Source: Pseudoalteromonas aurantia
Lineage (GTDB): Bacteria; Pseudomonadota; Gammaproteobacteria; Enterobacterales; Alteromonadaceae
DNA: 64,000 nucleotides
Assembly: GCF_005886875.1 (NCBI RefSeq)
Contig: NZ_PNBY01000036.1
Coordinates: forward strand, 1 to 64,000
Direction of reading: 5' to 3'
Below are positions 27,202 through 35,663 of the stretch, in pieces. Below the pieces are notes generated by a model that had not been told where the DNA came from, ran no database searches, and was given only the letters and a program-made list of their open reading frames with translations. How positions within the stretch are numbered: position 1 is the first letter of the stretch; each line of letters starts with the position of its first letter. The translations under genes were made by a program, and so were the position numbers.

Positions 27202-28164
27202 ATGGCACTTTATGTAAATACTAACGTAAGTTCATTGAACGCACAAAGACAGTTAAATAATTCAGGTAATTCACTTGATACCTCTTTTAAGCGTCTATCA
27301 TCTGGTTTTCGTATCAACAGTGCAGCTGATGATGCCGCGGGTTTACAAATATCAGACCGTTTAACATCACAGATTAATGGTTTGAACCAAGGTAACCGAA
27401 ACGCAAATGATGGTATCTCATTAGCGCAAACAGCTGAAGGCGCAATGGACGAGGTAACTTCAATGTTTCAACGTGTTCGTACTTTGGCACAGCAAGCATC
27501 GAATGGTTCAAACACGGATGAAGACAGATTAGCTATTCAAGAAGAAATAAGATCACTTTCGGAAGAAGTTAACAGAGTTGCAGCAGATACTACATTTGGC
27601 GGTCAAAATTTGCTCGATGGTTCATATTCGGCAAACTTTCAGGTGGGTGCAGATGCAGTGCAAACAATCGGCTTTAGTATGCAAGATGTTGGAGGTACTG
27701 CAAATACTTTAACTGCTAATAATGGGTTTACACTTTCGGGTATTGCTGGCATTGCAAGTGGTGTTACTGGGAGTAATCTAAGCTCAGTTGCAGGTACTAT
27801 AAGTACTGTTGTTGGTAATGCGGCAGATGCTGCTTCATTTGCAGGTGTGTTTACTGCTTCGGGTATATCTGTTTCTTCGCAAGCCAATGCTCAGGCTGTT
27901 CTGGCAGGTATGGATTCATTGATCGCAGTAGTTGATAAAAAACGTGCTGAGCTGGGTGCGGTACAAAATAGATTTCAATCAACCATTCGAAACCAATCAA
28001 ATATCTCTGAAAACTTATCTGCTGCAAAATCACGTATTAAAGACACTGACTTTGCACAAGAAACAGCAAGCTTGACCAAGATGCAGATTCTACAACAGGC
28101 AAGTCAGACCATTTTGAGTCAGGCTAATCAGCGTCCGCAGGCAGCATTAAGTTTATTAGGTTAA
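27202..28164 (+). CDS. Flagellin 1
   Basis: The 320-residue flagellin has complete conserved ends: MALYVNTNVSSLNAQRQL, RLSSGFRINSAADDAAGLQI, and a C-terminal helix ending QRPQAALSLLG. The central part is short and Ser/Thr/Ala-rich (about 175-235), with likely O-glycosylation sites. Bases 27637-27941 are almost identical to flagellin 3 (3 differences in 305 bases), while the flanks have many silent differences. It has a sigma-28 promoter and is a main filament subunit candidate. Confidence 0.96.
   Translation: MALYVNTNVSSLNAQRQLNNSGNSLDTSFKRLSSGFRINSAADDAAGLQISDRLTSQINGLNQGNRNANDGISLAQTAEGAMDEVTSMFQRVRTLAQQASNGSNTDEDRLAIQEEIRSLSEEVNRVAADTTFGGQNLLDGSYSANFQVGADAVQTIGFSMQDVGGTANTLTANNGFTLSGIAGIASGVTGSNLSSVAGTISTVVGNAADAASFAGVFTASGISVSSQANAQAVLAGMDSLIAVVDKKRAELGAVQNRFQSTIRNQSNISENLSAAKSRIKDTDFAQETASLTKMQILQQASQTILSQANQRPQAALSLLG
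27637..27941 (+). repeat. Near-identical flagellin tract, copy A
   Basis: These 305 bases match 30374-30678 with three differences (27696, 27778, 27816), all silent. The tract covers the variable central domain, and identity drops sharply on both sides. This is the pattern expected of gene conversion between flagellin copies. Confidence 0.9.
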
Positions 28165-28344
28165 GGGAAAAATAAGGAAATAGGTGTCCGCACTTGATGG
28201 GGTATTAGCACGGACACCGAATTGGATAACAAAGCGGAGGAGCTTAAAATCCAATAGCGTTCATTAATTTAACGAACAGGTATTTATAAGCATAAGCTAT
28301 GCCAATGTTTATGCTAATTTTTTGACAAATACTTTCAAACTTAT

Positions 28345-28370
28345 AAAAGGGCCTTCTTGGCCCTTTTTTT
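28345..28370 (+). terminator. Rho-independent terminator of flagellin 1
   Basis: A 9-bp stem AAAAGGGCC / GGCCCTTTT with loop TTCTT is followed by more T. It lies about 180 bases after the stop codon. Confidence 0.9.
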
Positions 28371-28645
28371 CGCCTTCAAAACACCCTATTTTAACCACAT
28401 CTAATCGAGTTGTTATACATTATGAATTTAAACTTCTTGGGTTAAAGTTGACAATGGAGGGGGCATAGAGCAGTTGGTATGTCCTCTTTATTTCTTGATT
28501 TTCTTTAAGGCCAATTGCCAAGTAAATCCTTTATCTAACCATTTCGTGTTTAGTTCTTTCGAATACCAGCACAGAAGGAACTCTCAAATTATTGTTTTTA
28601 AATGAAAGCCAATTCTTTTTTATATTTTCAATACCGTTTTTATAG

Positions 28646-28663
28646 TTGGCGCACTCTTTGCTT
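28646..28663 (+). promoter_or_regulatory. Sigma-54 promoter for flagellin 2
   Basis: TTGGCGCACTCTTTGCTT has GG at 28648-28649 and GC at 28660-28661, 12 bases apart. Transcription from about 28672 gives a leader of about 140 bases. No sigma-28 element is seen for this gene, unlike flagellins 1 and 3. Confidence 0.78.
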
Positions 28664-28698
28664 AATATAACGTGATAGATATAAAAAGTAATGTAAAT

Positions 28699-28750
28699 GG
28701 CAGTTTTTTGCCCCTACGGCAAATAATTTTGACGATAAAAGTTGCCACTT
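28699..28750. promoter_or_regulatory. Possible enhancer-binding site in the flagellin 2 leader
   Basis: The dyad GGCAGTTTTTTGCC is followed by CGGCAAATAATTTTGACG and TTGCCACTT. Similar blocks (GGCAGTTTTTTG, TTGCCACTT) lie ahead of flrA at 54315-54352. The site would be about +27 to +78 from the predicted start; FlrC enhancers downstream of the start are known for flaA in Vibrio cholerae. The protein bound here is inference. Confidence 0.4.
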
Positions 28751-28813
28751 TGCATAAACAAATGTGGGGCTAGATTGAGATCTGGCTTTGACTTGAAATA
28801 GAGAGAATTAGTT

Positions 28814-29779
28814 ATGGCTTTATTTGTAAATACTAACATAAGCTCCTTAAATGCGCAGCGCCAATTAACAAACTCGGGTAATGAGCTTGATACTTCTTTT
28901 AAGCGTTTATCGTCAGGTATGAGAATCAATAGTGCTGCTGATGACGCTGCAGGCTTGCAAATTACTGACCGTTTGCAATCACAAATACTTGGTCTTGGGC
29001 AAGGAAATAGAAATGCAAATGATGGAATTTCATTAGCGCAAACAGCTGAAGGTGCGATGGATGAAACCACGTCCATGTTCCAACGGATCAGAACATTAGC
29101 ACAACAAGCAGCTAATGGTTCGAATACAGATGAAGATAGGTTAGCTATTCAAGAAGAAATTCGTCAATTGGCATCAGAAGTAAACCGAGTAGCAAGTGAT
29201 ACAACATTTGGTGGCCAAAACTTATTAGATGGTTCTTACGCTGCTAACTTCCAAGTTGGTGCTGATGCAGTTCAAACAATTGGCTTTAGCATGCAAAACG
29301 TCGGTTCTACCGCTAATAGTTTGATTGCCAATGGTGGCTTCACGTTGTCTGGTGTTGCTGGTGTTGCCAGTGGTGTTTCTGGTGCAACTTTGAGTGCGGT
29401 TACAGGCACTATAAGTGCTACCGTTGGTGCTTCACCAGATAACACAGCATTTTCAGGTGTATTTACTGCGGGTGGTATTAGTGTTTCGTCACAAGCTAAT
29501 GCACAAGCTGTATTTGCGGGGATGGATGCGTTGATAGCGGTTGTAGATAAAAAACGTGCGGAGCTGGGTGCGGTTCAAAATCGATTCCAGTCAACGATTC
29601 GAAATCAAGCGAATATTTCAGAGAATTTATCAGCTGCGAAATCTCGTATCAAAGATGCTGACTTCGCTTTAGAAACCGCAAAGCTAACTAAAAATCAAAT
29701 ATTACAACAAGCTAGCCAAACAGTATTAAGTCAAGCAAACCAGAGGCCTCAAGCTGCTTTGAGCTTACTGCAAGGGTAA
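28814..29779 (+). CDS. Flagellin 2 (sigma-54-dependent copy)
   Basis: The 321-residue flagellin starts MALFVNTNISSLNAQRQL and ends QRPQAALSLLQG. It has the same architecture as flagellins 1 and 3 but its central segment differs (TANSLIANGGF, SGATLSAVTGTISATVGA) and did not take part in the conversion tract. It is the only one of the three behind a sigma-54 promoter. This resembles FlaA of Vibrio, the flagellin needed to start filament assembly; that parallel is inferred from promoter class. Confidence 0.95.
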   Translation: MALFVNTNISSLNAQRQLTNSGNELDTSFKRLSSGMRINSAADDAAGLQITDRLQSQILGLGQGNRNANDGISLAQTAEGAMDETTSMFQRIRTLAQQAANGSNTDEDRLAIQEEIRQLASEVNRVASDTTFGGQNLLDGSYAANFQVGADAVQTIGFSMQNVGSTANSLIANGGFTLSGVAGVASGVSGATLSAVTGTISATVGASPDNTAFSGVFTAGGISVSSQANAQAVFAGMDALIAVVDKKRAELGAVQNRFQSTIRNQANISENLSAAKSRIKDADFALETAKLTKNQILQQASQTVLSQANQRPQAALSLLQG

Positions 29780-29813
29780 TTTAAAAAAGAATATAATTTT
29801 TTACAAATTTAGC

Positions 29814-29840
29814 TAAAGCTTTTGCTTCAGTCACCGATAT
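29814..29840 (+). promoter_or_regulatory. Sigma-28 promoter for flagellin 3
   Basis: TAAAGCTT, 11 bases, then ACCGATAT. It has correct FliA spacing and lies 99 bases before the start codon. No terminator is visible between flagellin 2 and this promoter. Confidence 0.82.
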
Positions 29841-29938
29841 AAGATTTAGAGAACTATAAATCTAGGACTCTAGTGCGGTATTTCGCAGGGTAGGGGTATC
29901 CCGCGGTTTACCATATCAATGATTAAGCGGAGGCTACT

Positions 29939-30901
29939 ATGGCTTTATATGTAAATACAAATGTGAGTTCTTTGAACGCACAAAGGCAATTAAGTAATTC
30001 GGCGAATTCGCTGGATACTTCATTTAAACGCTTATCATCGGGCATGCGTATTAATAGCGCTAAAGATGATGCAGCGGGAATGCAGGTTTCAAACCGATTA
30101 ACAGGTCAGATCAATGGTTTGAATCAAGGTATTAGAAATGCAAACGATGGTATTTCTCTTGCGCAAACAGCAGAAGGTGCCATGGATGAATCAACACAAA
30201 TGTTTCAGCGTATCAGAACTCTTGCACAACAAGCGTCTAACGGTTCTAACACTGACGAAGATAGATTAGCAATTCAAGAAGAGATCCGTTCTCTTTCTGA
30301 GGAAGTAAATCGAGTTGCAGCTGACACTACATTTGGTGGTCAAAATCTACTTGATGGTACATACAATGCCAATTTTCAGGTGGGTGCAGATGCAGTGCAA
30401 ACAATCGGCTTTAGTATGCAAGATGTTGGAGGCACTGCAAATACTTTAACTGCTAATAATGGGTTTACACTTTCGGGTATTGCTGGCATTGCAAGTGGTG
30501 TTACTGGGAGTAATTTAAGCTCAGTTGCAGGTACTATAAGTACTGTTGTTGGCAATGCGGCAGATGCTGCTTCATTTGCAGGTGTGTTTACTGCTTCGGG
30601 TATATCTGTTTCTTCGCAAGCCAATGCTCAGGCTGTTCTGGCAGGTATGGATTCATTGATCGCAGTAGTTGATAAAAAGCGTGCCGAGCTGGGGGCGATT
30701 CAAAACCGATTCCAATCTACAATTCGTAACCAATCAAACATTGCTGAAAATTTAACTGCTGCACGGTCTCGTATTCAAGATACCGATTTTGCACAGGAAA
30801 CGGCTAACTTAACTAAGATGCAAATCTTGCAACAAGCTAGTAGCTCAATTTTAAGTCAAGCAAATCAGCGTCCTCAAGTCGCGCTGTCATTGCTTGGGTA
30901 A
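29939..30901 (+). CDS. Flagellin 3
   Basis: The 320-residue flagellin starts MALYVNTNVSSLNAQRQL and ends QRPQVALSLLG. NSAKDDAAGMQVSNRL replaces the SAADDAAGLQISDRL of copy 1. Its central domain protein sequence is identical to flagellin 1 over about 100 residues because of the shared tract at 30374-30678. It has a sigma-28 promoter. FlaG, FliD and FliS genes follow. Confidence 0.96.
   Translation: MALYVNTNVSSLNAQRQLSNSANSLDTSFKRLSSGMRINSAKDDAAGMQVSNRLTGQINGLNQGIRNANDGISLAQTAEGAMDESTQMFQRIRTLAQQASNGSNTDEDRLAIQEEIRSLSEEVNRVAADTTFGGQNLLDGTYNANFQVGADAVQTIGFSMQDVGGTANTLTANNGFTLSGIAGIASGVTGSNLSSVAGTISTVVGNAADAASFAGVFTASGISVSSQANAQAVLAGMDSLIAVVDKKRAELGAIQNRFQSTIRNQSNIAENLTAARSRIQDTDFAQETANLTKMQILQQASSSILSQANQRPQVALSLLG
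30374..30678 (+). repeat. Near-identical flagellin tract, copy B
   Basis: Partner of 27637-27941 (3 mismatches in 305 bases, offset 2737). Direct repeats of this length could also recombine and delete flagellin 2. Confidence 0.9.
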
Positions 30902-30912
30902 AGTGGAACTTT

Positions 30913-30947
30913 AGGTATACTTGAAAGTAACTCTTTTAAGTATACCT
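30913..30947 (+). terminator. Strong 15-bp hairpin between flagellin 3 and flaG
   Basis: AGGTATACTTGAAAG pairs with CTTTTAAGTATACCT (one G-T pair) around loop TAACT. No clean T run follows, so it may be a partial terminator, attenuator or mRNA-stabilising stem that sets flaG-fliD expression below flagellin. Confidence 0.6.
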
Positions 30948-30983
30948 TATGCTATTATTAAGTTAGGTCTTTGGAGGCATGTT

Positions 30984-31391
30984 ATGAGAGAAGTTGACTC
31001 AGGAAGTAGCATAGTCAATATTTTGACTACCTCGTTAGGTTCAGAAAAAATGTCAGGCGGTGTAGATTACTCGCGAGCGGCAGAAAAAGTAGAGAAAGCG
31101 AATAACGCTATAGAAGATACAAAAAACAAAGCGCTAGAAGATAAAGAGCTGGGGACATCTCTTCAAGAAAGCTTAGATAGGGTGAATGAATTCTTATCCG
31201 TCCAATCAACGAGTCTTAGTTTTGAGTTTGATGAAAAAGGTGATCCCCCAATAATAAAGGTCATTGATCAAGGTAGTGAAGAGGTGATTAGAGAGATCCC
31301 TTCAAAAGAATTCAGAGAAGTTGCTAAGGCTTTAGAAGAACTAGCCGATAAATTAGACAATAAAGGTGTTTTGGTTAATGAGACAGCTTAA
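30984..31391 (+). CDS. flaG: Flagellar protein FlaG
   Basis: The 135-residue protein has the FlaG C-terminal domain: LSFEFDEKGDPPIIKVIDQG, EEVIREIPSKEF. The N-terminal half is charged and helical. FlaG affects filament length in polar flagellates. ATG 30984 follows GGAGGC at good spacing; the upstream in-frame start at 30921 lies inside the hairpin and is rejected. Confidence 0.88.
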   Translation: MREVDSGSSIVNILTTSLGSEKMSGGVDYSRAAEKVEKANNAIEDTKNKALEDKELGTSLQESLDRVNEFLSVQSTSLSFEFDEKGDPPIIKVIDQGSEEVIREIPSKEFREVAKALEELADKLDNKGVLVNETA

Positions 31392-31415
31392 AAGGTAGCA
31401 GGTAGGAGGTGATAT

Positions 31416-32810
31416 ATGCCATTAATAACATCAGCTGGCATAGGTTCTGGACTTAATTTAGAAAGTATTATTCAGGCATCTGTGCAAGCAGAAAGTTCGC
31501 CTAAGTTAACTTCATTTGGTCGTAAACAAGAATCTTTGAAGGTCGAGTTATCTTCTATAGGTGAAGTTAAATCTGCAGTGTCTAAGCTTAATGATACTAT
31601 TGAGAAACTGGCCGATGCAGATAATTTTGGTAAACGTGCGGCTACTATTACCCAACCTAGCTCTGGCGATTTGATTAGTGTAACCCCGACAAAAGATATA
31701 TCTGTCGGTAGTTTTAAAATCGCGGTAAATCAATTGGCACAAGGTAGTCGGTTTATTTCAAACGATACAGAGTTTTCAGCAACTTCAGATGTCGTGACAG
31801 CAACTGGTGGAACACTCACATTTTCAGCAGGACCAGATAAAACTTTTGATTTAACATTAAGTGCAGGGGCAACACTTGCAGAATTAAGAGATGAAATTAA
31901 TGCATCTGATAAAAACTTTGGTGTCACTGCAAATATTGTAAACACAGGGGATCCTGCTGTTGGGTCTAAATTAGTTCTTACTTCTAGCATTACAGGTGCA
32001 GGAAATGACTTGTTAGTTACTGCTGATACTTCAGAATTAGATGCAGTGACAACGGCAGGGATGACCTCAACACAGTCAGCATCTAACGCAATAATCACAA
32101 TTGATGGTTTGCAAGTAACCAGTGAAACAAATACTTTCAAAGATGCTGTGCAAGATATGACCATTAAAGCTTTGAAAACTAGTGAGCAGGACGACTCTGG
32201 AGCTGATGAAATTGCAAAATTATCAATTGATTATGACAAAGATTCTATTTCAACTTTAGTAGACGAGTTAATTGCTGATTATAATAATTTAGTAGGTATG
32301 ATTGGACTTCAAACACGAATAGGCAAGCCACTAAATGGCGATTCAGCGATGAGAGGGCTCAGTGACCAATTAGTAAACTCGATTAGTAACCCCTTAGTTG
32401 ATGCTGGGCCATTTGAATCAATTTTTGATATGGGATTGACAATTGACAAAGAGGGGTATTTAAAAAAATCTTCATTAGTACGTAGTTTAAATGATGCAAT
32501 GGATACTAATTTTGATGATATTGGCAAGGCTTTTGCAGGAAATGATGGTGTCGCGAAGAAAATGGAAACCTTATTAGGCAACTATATTGATTCAGACGGT
32601 TTGTTGAAAGAGAGAGAGACAACCTTAAATGGTCAACTGAGTGACTTAGATGATGACATAGCAAATCACGCTGAAAGAATGAAGTCTTTTGAAGCTGGTT
32701 TGAGACAGAAATATGCAGGTTTAGATGTATTGCTTGCCAACATGAAGCAAACTCAAACATATTTAGGTGCTCAGCTCGCTAATCTACCAGGCTTTACAAA
32801 GTCAAAATAA
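31416..32810 (+). CDS. fliD: Filament cap protein FliD (HAP2)
   Basis: The 464-residue protein has the FliD N-domain (SAGIGSGLNLESIIQASVQAE), the sandwich domains (about 60-330) and the C-terminal coiled region (LSDLDDDIANHAERMKSFEA, YAGLDVLLANMKQTQTYL). It caps the filament and folds exported flagellin. A TAGGAGG site precedes the ATG. Confidence 0.95.
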   Translation: MPLITSAGIGSGLNLESIIQASVQAESSPKLTSFGRKQESLKVELSSIGEVKSAVSKLNDTIEKLADADNFGKRAATITQPSSGDLISVTPTKDISVGSFKIAVNQLAQGSRFISNDTEFSATSDVVTATGGTLTFSAGPDKTFDLTLSAGATLAELRDEINASDKNFGVTANIVNTGDPAVGSKLVLTSSITGAGNDLLVTADTSELDAVTTAGMTSTQSASNAIITIDGLQVTSETNTFKDAVQDMTIKALKTSEQDDSGADEIAKLSIDYDKDSISTLVDELIADYNNLVGMIGLQTRIGKPLNGDSAMRGLSDQLVNSISNPLVDAGPFESIFDMGLTIDKEGYLKKSSLVRSLNDAMDTNFDDIGKAFAGNDGVAKKMETLLGNYIDSDGLLKERETTLNGQLSDLDDDIANHAERMKSFEAGLRQKYAGLDVLLANMKQTQTYLGAQLANLPGFTKSK

Positions 32811-32825
32811 TGTTGAGGTTAAATT

Positions 32826-33248
32826 ATGTACAATGCTAAAGTTAAAAATTACCAAAAAGAAGCTTTAAAAACCCGAGTCGCAGGGGCTGATAGATATGAA
32901 ATAATTCAGATGTTGATGGCTGGCGCAATTGAAAAAATGGTGTTTGCTAAGGTTGCCATAGAAAAAAGAAATTTAGAAGCCAAATCAGAGCATTTATCAA
33001 AAGCGTCAGCAATTTTAGAAGCTTTAAGAGGCTGTTTAGATTTTGAAGTAGGGGGGGAAGTAACTGAAAACCTTTACGCACTTTACTCGTATATGATTGA
33101 AAAGCTTTTAGACGCCAGTGTCAAAAATGATTCAAGCTACATAGATGAAGTTACTGGTCTTTTAAAGGAAATTAAATCTGCTTGGGACGCGATCCCATTT
33201 GATGTTAGACAAGCGACGCTAAACGCCAGTGATTCTCATGCAGGATAA
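32826..33248 (+). CDS. fliS: Flagellin export chaperone FliS
   Basis: The 140-residue helical protein is a typical FliS: YQKEALKTRVAGADRYEIIQ, LMAGAIEKMVFAKVAIEKRN, LRGCLDFEVGGEVTENLYAL. It binds the flagellin C-terminus and prevents early polymerisation. Its end overlaps the fliT-like start. Confidence 0.94.
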   Translation: MYNAKVKNYQKEALKTRVAGADRYEIIQMLMAGAIEKMVFAKVAIEKRNLEAKSEHLSKASAILEALRGCLDFEVGGEVTENLYALYSYMIEKLLDASVKNDSSYIDEVTGLLKEIKSAWDAIPFDVRQATLNASDSHAG

Positions 33249-33528
33249 TTACCAATATTTTTTATTGAAAGTAAAGAGTATAAATGAGCTTTTAGAATTG
33301 GACGAAATCGATGGTGCAATTGAAAAAGCTGATGAGCTTTTTGAAAAAGTATGTACTATTAAAAGCGTTTCAGACTTAACTGTAGAAGAGACAAAAAGTC
33401 TAGTTGATTTTTATCAAATGTTAGAAGCAACAGTAAGCCAAATCGAAATTAAAAAGCGTAACATAATTGAATCCCTTAGAGGTTCAAATGCCGGCCAAAA
33501 GGCCATTAATTTTTATAAGTCAATATGA
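33238..33528 (+). CDS. FliT-like flagellar chaperone
   Basis: The 96-residue, all-helical, acidic protein lies directly after fliS, the usual place of fliT, and its helix LVDFYQMLEATVSQIEIKKR resembles FliT C-terminal helices. FliT binds FliD. Sequence identity of FliT is always low, so the call leans on position and size. ATG 33238 (alternative 33229) overlaps fliS. Its TGA overlaps the Maf start (ATGA), coupling chaperone and glycosyltransferase translation. Confidence 0.6.
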   Translation: MQDNYQYFLLKVKSINELLELDEIDGAIEKADELFEKVCTIKSVSDLTVEETKSLVDFYQMLEATVSQIEIKKRNIIESLRGSNAGQKAINFYKSI

Positions 33529-35645
33529 ATAATCAGCGATATGAGCAAAGTATGGTCGAGTCTAAAGACGTAGAAAACCAACTGAAACAGATTGAAAAAA
33601 TTTTGCAAGCTTCAGTAGAGAAAAGTGTTTTAGAAGAAAAATTTATCGAAGAGGCAAATGATCAATTTGAAATAAATTTGGTTGCGTTAAAAAAATACTT
33701 CCCCGAAATTTATGATAAATATATTAACTTTTCGCCAAAAGAACAATTTAACCTTTTCCTGAATGATAATGGTTCTCCTAACTTAGTCGATTATGACACA
33801 AACTGCCCCATTTATTCTGCAGATCCTATATCTCAGGTAAAAGATCAGGTAGAAAACGCGATAAAAAGTCCTGTATTTTCAAAAGTAAGTTACCACTACC
33901 TTGAAAAGTTAGATAACCAATACGACTTCATTCACGTGGATTTAATTAAGTCTGCAGGAAAGGTATACAATAAAGCACGCAACAGTCTTGAGGTGAATAC
34001 CGAGTTAAAAGGAAAAGTGCCAAGTTCAGTGATTTTTGGTGTTGGTTTAGGGTATCATTTAAATGCTGTTTTAGATGCTGTGCCAAGTGAATATATAAAC
34101 CTATTTGAACCTGAAGAAGATTATTTTTTTGCGAGTTTGTTTACTTTTGATTGGGCTAGTTACTTAAAAAAAATTGATGATAAAGGCCTCTCATTATATC
34201 TCAGCATAGGTGTAGATGAAGAGGGCGTTTATCAAGATTTATATAGCAGGGCACAAGAGCAAGGCCCATTTACCATTTCAAATTCATGGTTCTTCCAGCA
34301 TTATCCATCACTTTCAATAAATAATTTAATATTGAAGTTAAAGGATAATTTCCACGAATTTTTTATGGGGTGGGGGTTTATTGACGATGCATTTATGAGT
34401 TTGGCTCATAGCTGTGAAAATGTAAAACGCCAGCTACCCATGTTTCGCGCTCATTACGATGTAGAGAATCACTTTAAAGACTTTCCTGTTTTTATTGTCG
34501 CTAATGGGCCATCTCTTGATAATGATATTGAATTTATTAAAAAGTTTAGAGACGATGTCATCGTTGTGTCATGTAACTCAGCGAGTACGGCATTAATAAA
34601 AAATGGGATTATTCCTGATTTTCATGCTGCATTAGAACGATCTAGAGCAACCTACGATTTCTTAAAGGCATTTCTGCCAGAAGATGCTAGAAAACAAATG
34701 TCTTTATTGACAGTGAATGTCATGCATCAGGATGTGGCAAGTTTATTTTCGTGGGCTGGCGCGGCACTGAAAGGTCGAGAAGCGGGAACTAGTTTACATC
34801 AAGTTGCTGAAATGTTTAGTCGAAAAAAATCAAGTATGACGCTTCCATTTTGTAACCCTCTAGTTGGCAATATGGCGTTGAGTTATGTCGTTTCTTTAGG
34901 TTTTAAGAATATTTATATGTTCGGTGTAGACAGTGGCTATGTTGATCCGGCGCATCATCACTCTAAATCAAGTATGTATTATAACTCTGAAGGTGACACT
35001 GTATATCAGCCATTGCAAATAGGCTCACAATTAAGGGTTCCAGGTAACTTTGGCAAAGAAGTTATTGCTGATCATTTTCTTTACTCAGGAAAAGTTCAAA
35101 TGGAGCGGGTACTGCGAACAGCGCGTGCGCAAGGCGTAAGTTGTTTTAATTGTAGCGACGGTTCATTTATAGACGGTACAACGCCTTTGCGCTCTGATGA
35201 TATTATATTGCCAAGTAACACCCGACGAAGAGAAAATGTAATTGATTATGTCAAATCAGAGTTATTTTACACACCAGACAAGGACTTTGATTTAGAAAAG
35301 TATTTAGATTTTGAAAGCTTTGAAAAGTTATGCTCAACAATGATTGAGATCTTATCTGAGCCGGTATCGGTCAGAAGCGAAGCTTTCGAGCAAGTTATGA
35401 AACAAATTCGACTATTAATGTCACTTAAAGAAACTCAGTTTAGCCATCACTTTATGGTGCTAGAAGGTGAAGCTTTATATTTAAACTCAATAATAATCAA
35501 TATGTTATTTAACTATGGGGATGATGAATCGATTATGCCTTTTTACCAAGAATTGAAAGGTGTGTGGTGTGACTTTTTAGAGGACGCGCCAAGTTTATAT
35601 AGGAAAAATTGGAATAAAGCCAGCGATCATGTATTTGAAGTTTAA
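33525..35645 (+). CDS. Maf-type flagellin glycosyltransferase (DUF115)
   Basis: The 706-residue protein has the motility-associated factor layout: an N-terminal domain (about 40-290), a central DUF115/MptE-like Rossmann domain (about 320-560: FIVANGPSLDNDIEF, VVSCNSASTALIKNGIIPDF, MFGVDSGY) and a helical C-terminal domain. Maf proteins move pseudaminic or legionaminic acid from the CMP-sugar onto Ser/Thr of flagellin in the cytoplasm. It is coupled to the fliT-like gene by an ATGA overlap and followed by Pse genes, so its substrate is probably a pseudaminic acid derivative. Confidence 0.88.
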   Translation: MNNQRYEQSMVESKDVENQLKQIEKILQASVEKSVLEEKFIEEANDQFEINLVALKKYFPEIYDKYINFSPKEQFNLFLNDNGSPNLVDYDTNCPIYSADPISQVKDQVENAIKSPVFSKVSYHYLEKLDNQYDFIHVDLIKSAGKVYNKARNSLEVNTELKGKVPSSVIFGVGLGYHLNAVLDAVPSEYINLFEPEEDYFFASLFTFDWASYLKKIDDKGLSLYLSIGVDEEGVYQDLYSRAQEQGPFTISNSWFFQHYPSLSINNLILKLKDNFHEFFMGWGFIDDAFMSLAHSCENVKRQLPMFRAHYDVENHFKDFPVFIVANGPSLDNDIEFIKKFRDDVIVVSCNSASTALIKNGIIPDFHAALERSRATYDFLKAFLPEDARKQMSLLTVNVMHQDVASLFSWAGAALKGREAGTSLHQVAEMFSRKKSSMTLPFCNPLVGNMALSYVVSLGFKNIYMFGVDSGYVDPAHHHSKSSMYYNSEGDTVYQPLQIGSQLRVPGNFGKEVIADHFLYSGKVQMERVLRTARAQGVSCFNCSDGSFIDGTTPLRSDDIILPSNTRRRENVIDYVKSELFYTPDKDFDLEKYLDFESFEKLCSTMIEILSEPVSVRSEAFEQVMKQIRLLMSLKETQFSHHFMVLEGEALYLNSIIINMLFNYGDDESIMPFYQELKGVWCDFLEDAPSLYRKNWNKASDHVFEV

Positions 35646-35663
35646 TTCATAGGACTATGTGTC

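Larger units (their letters stand above)
28165..28813 (+). promoter_or_regulatory. Long intergenic region between flagellins 1 and 2
   Basis: These 649 bases carry no convincing ORF. In order they hold an 8-bp hairpin GGTGTCCG/CGGACACC (28183-28218), a second imperfect hairpin AGCATAAGC/GTTTATGCT (about 28289-28317), a terminator (28345-28370), an AT-rich stretch, a sigma-54 promoter (28646-28663) and a leader with GGCA/TGCC repeats (28699-28750). The structured 180-base tail after flagellin 1 could stabilise the mRNA or give a 3'-derived small RNA. Confidence 0.6.

Noticed and set aside
28699-28711. TGGCAGTTTTTTGCC as a sigma-54 promoter for flagellin 2
   Set aside because: GG and GC are 11, not 12, bases apart; the better-spaced element at 28646-28663 explains the gene.
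31730-32164. 144-codon minus-strand frame inside fliD
   Set aside because: Antisense shadow of a conserved gene, rich in Val/Ser from reversed Thr/Asn codons.
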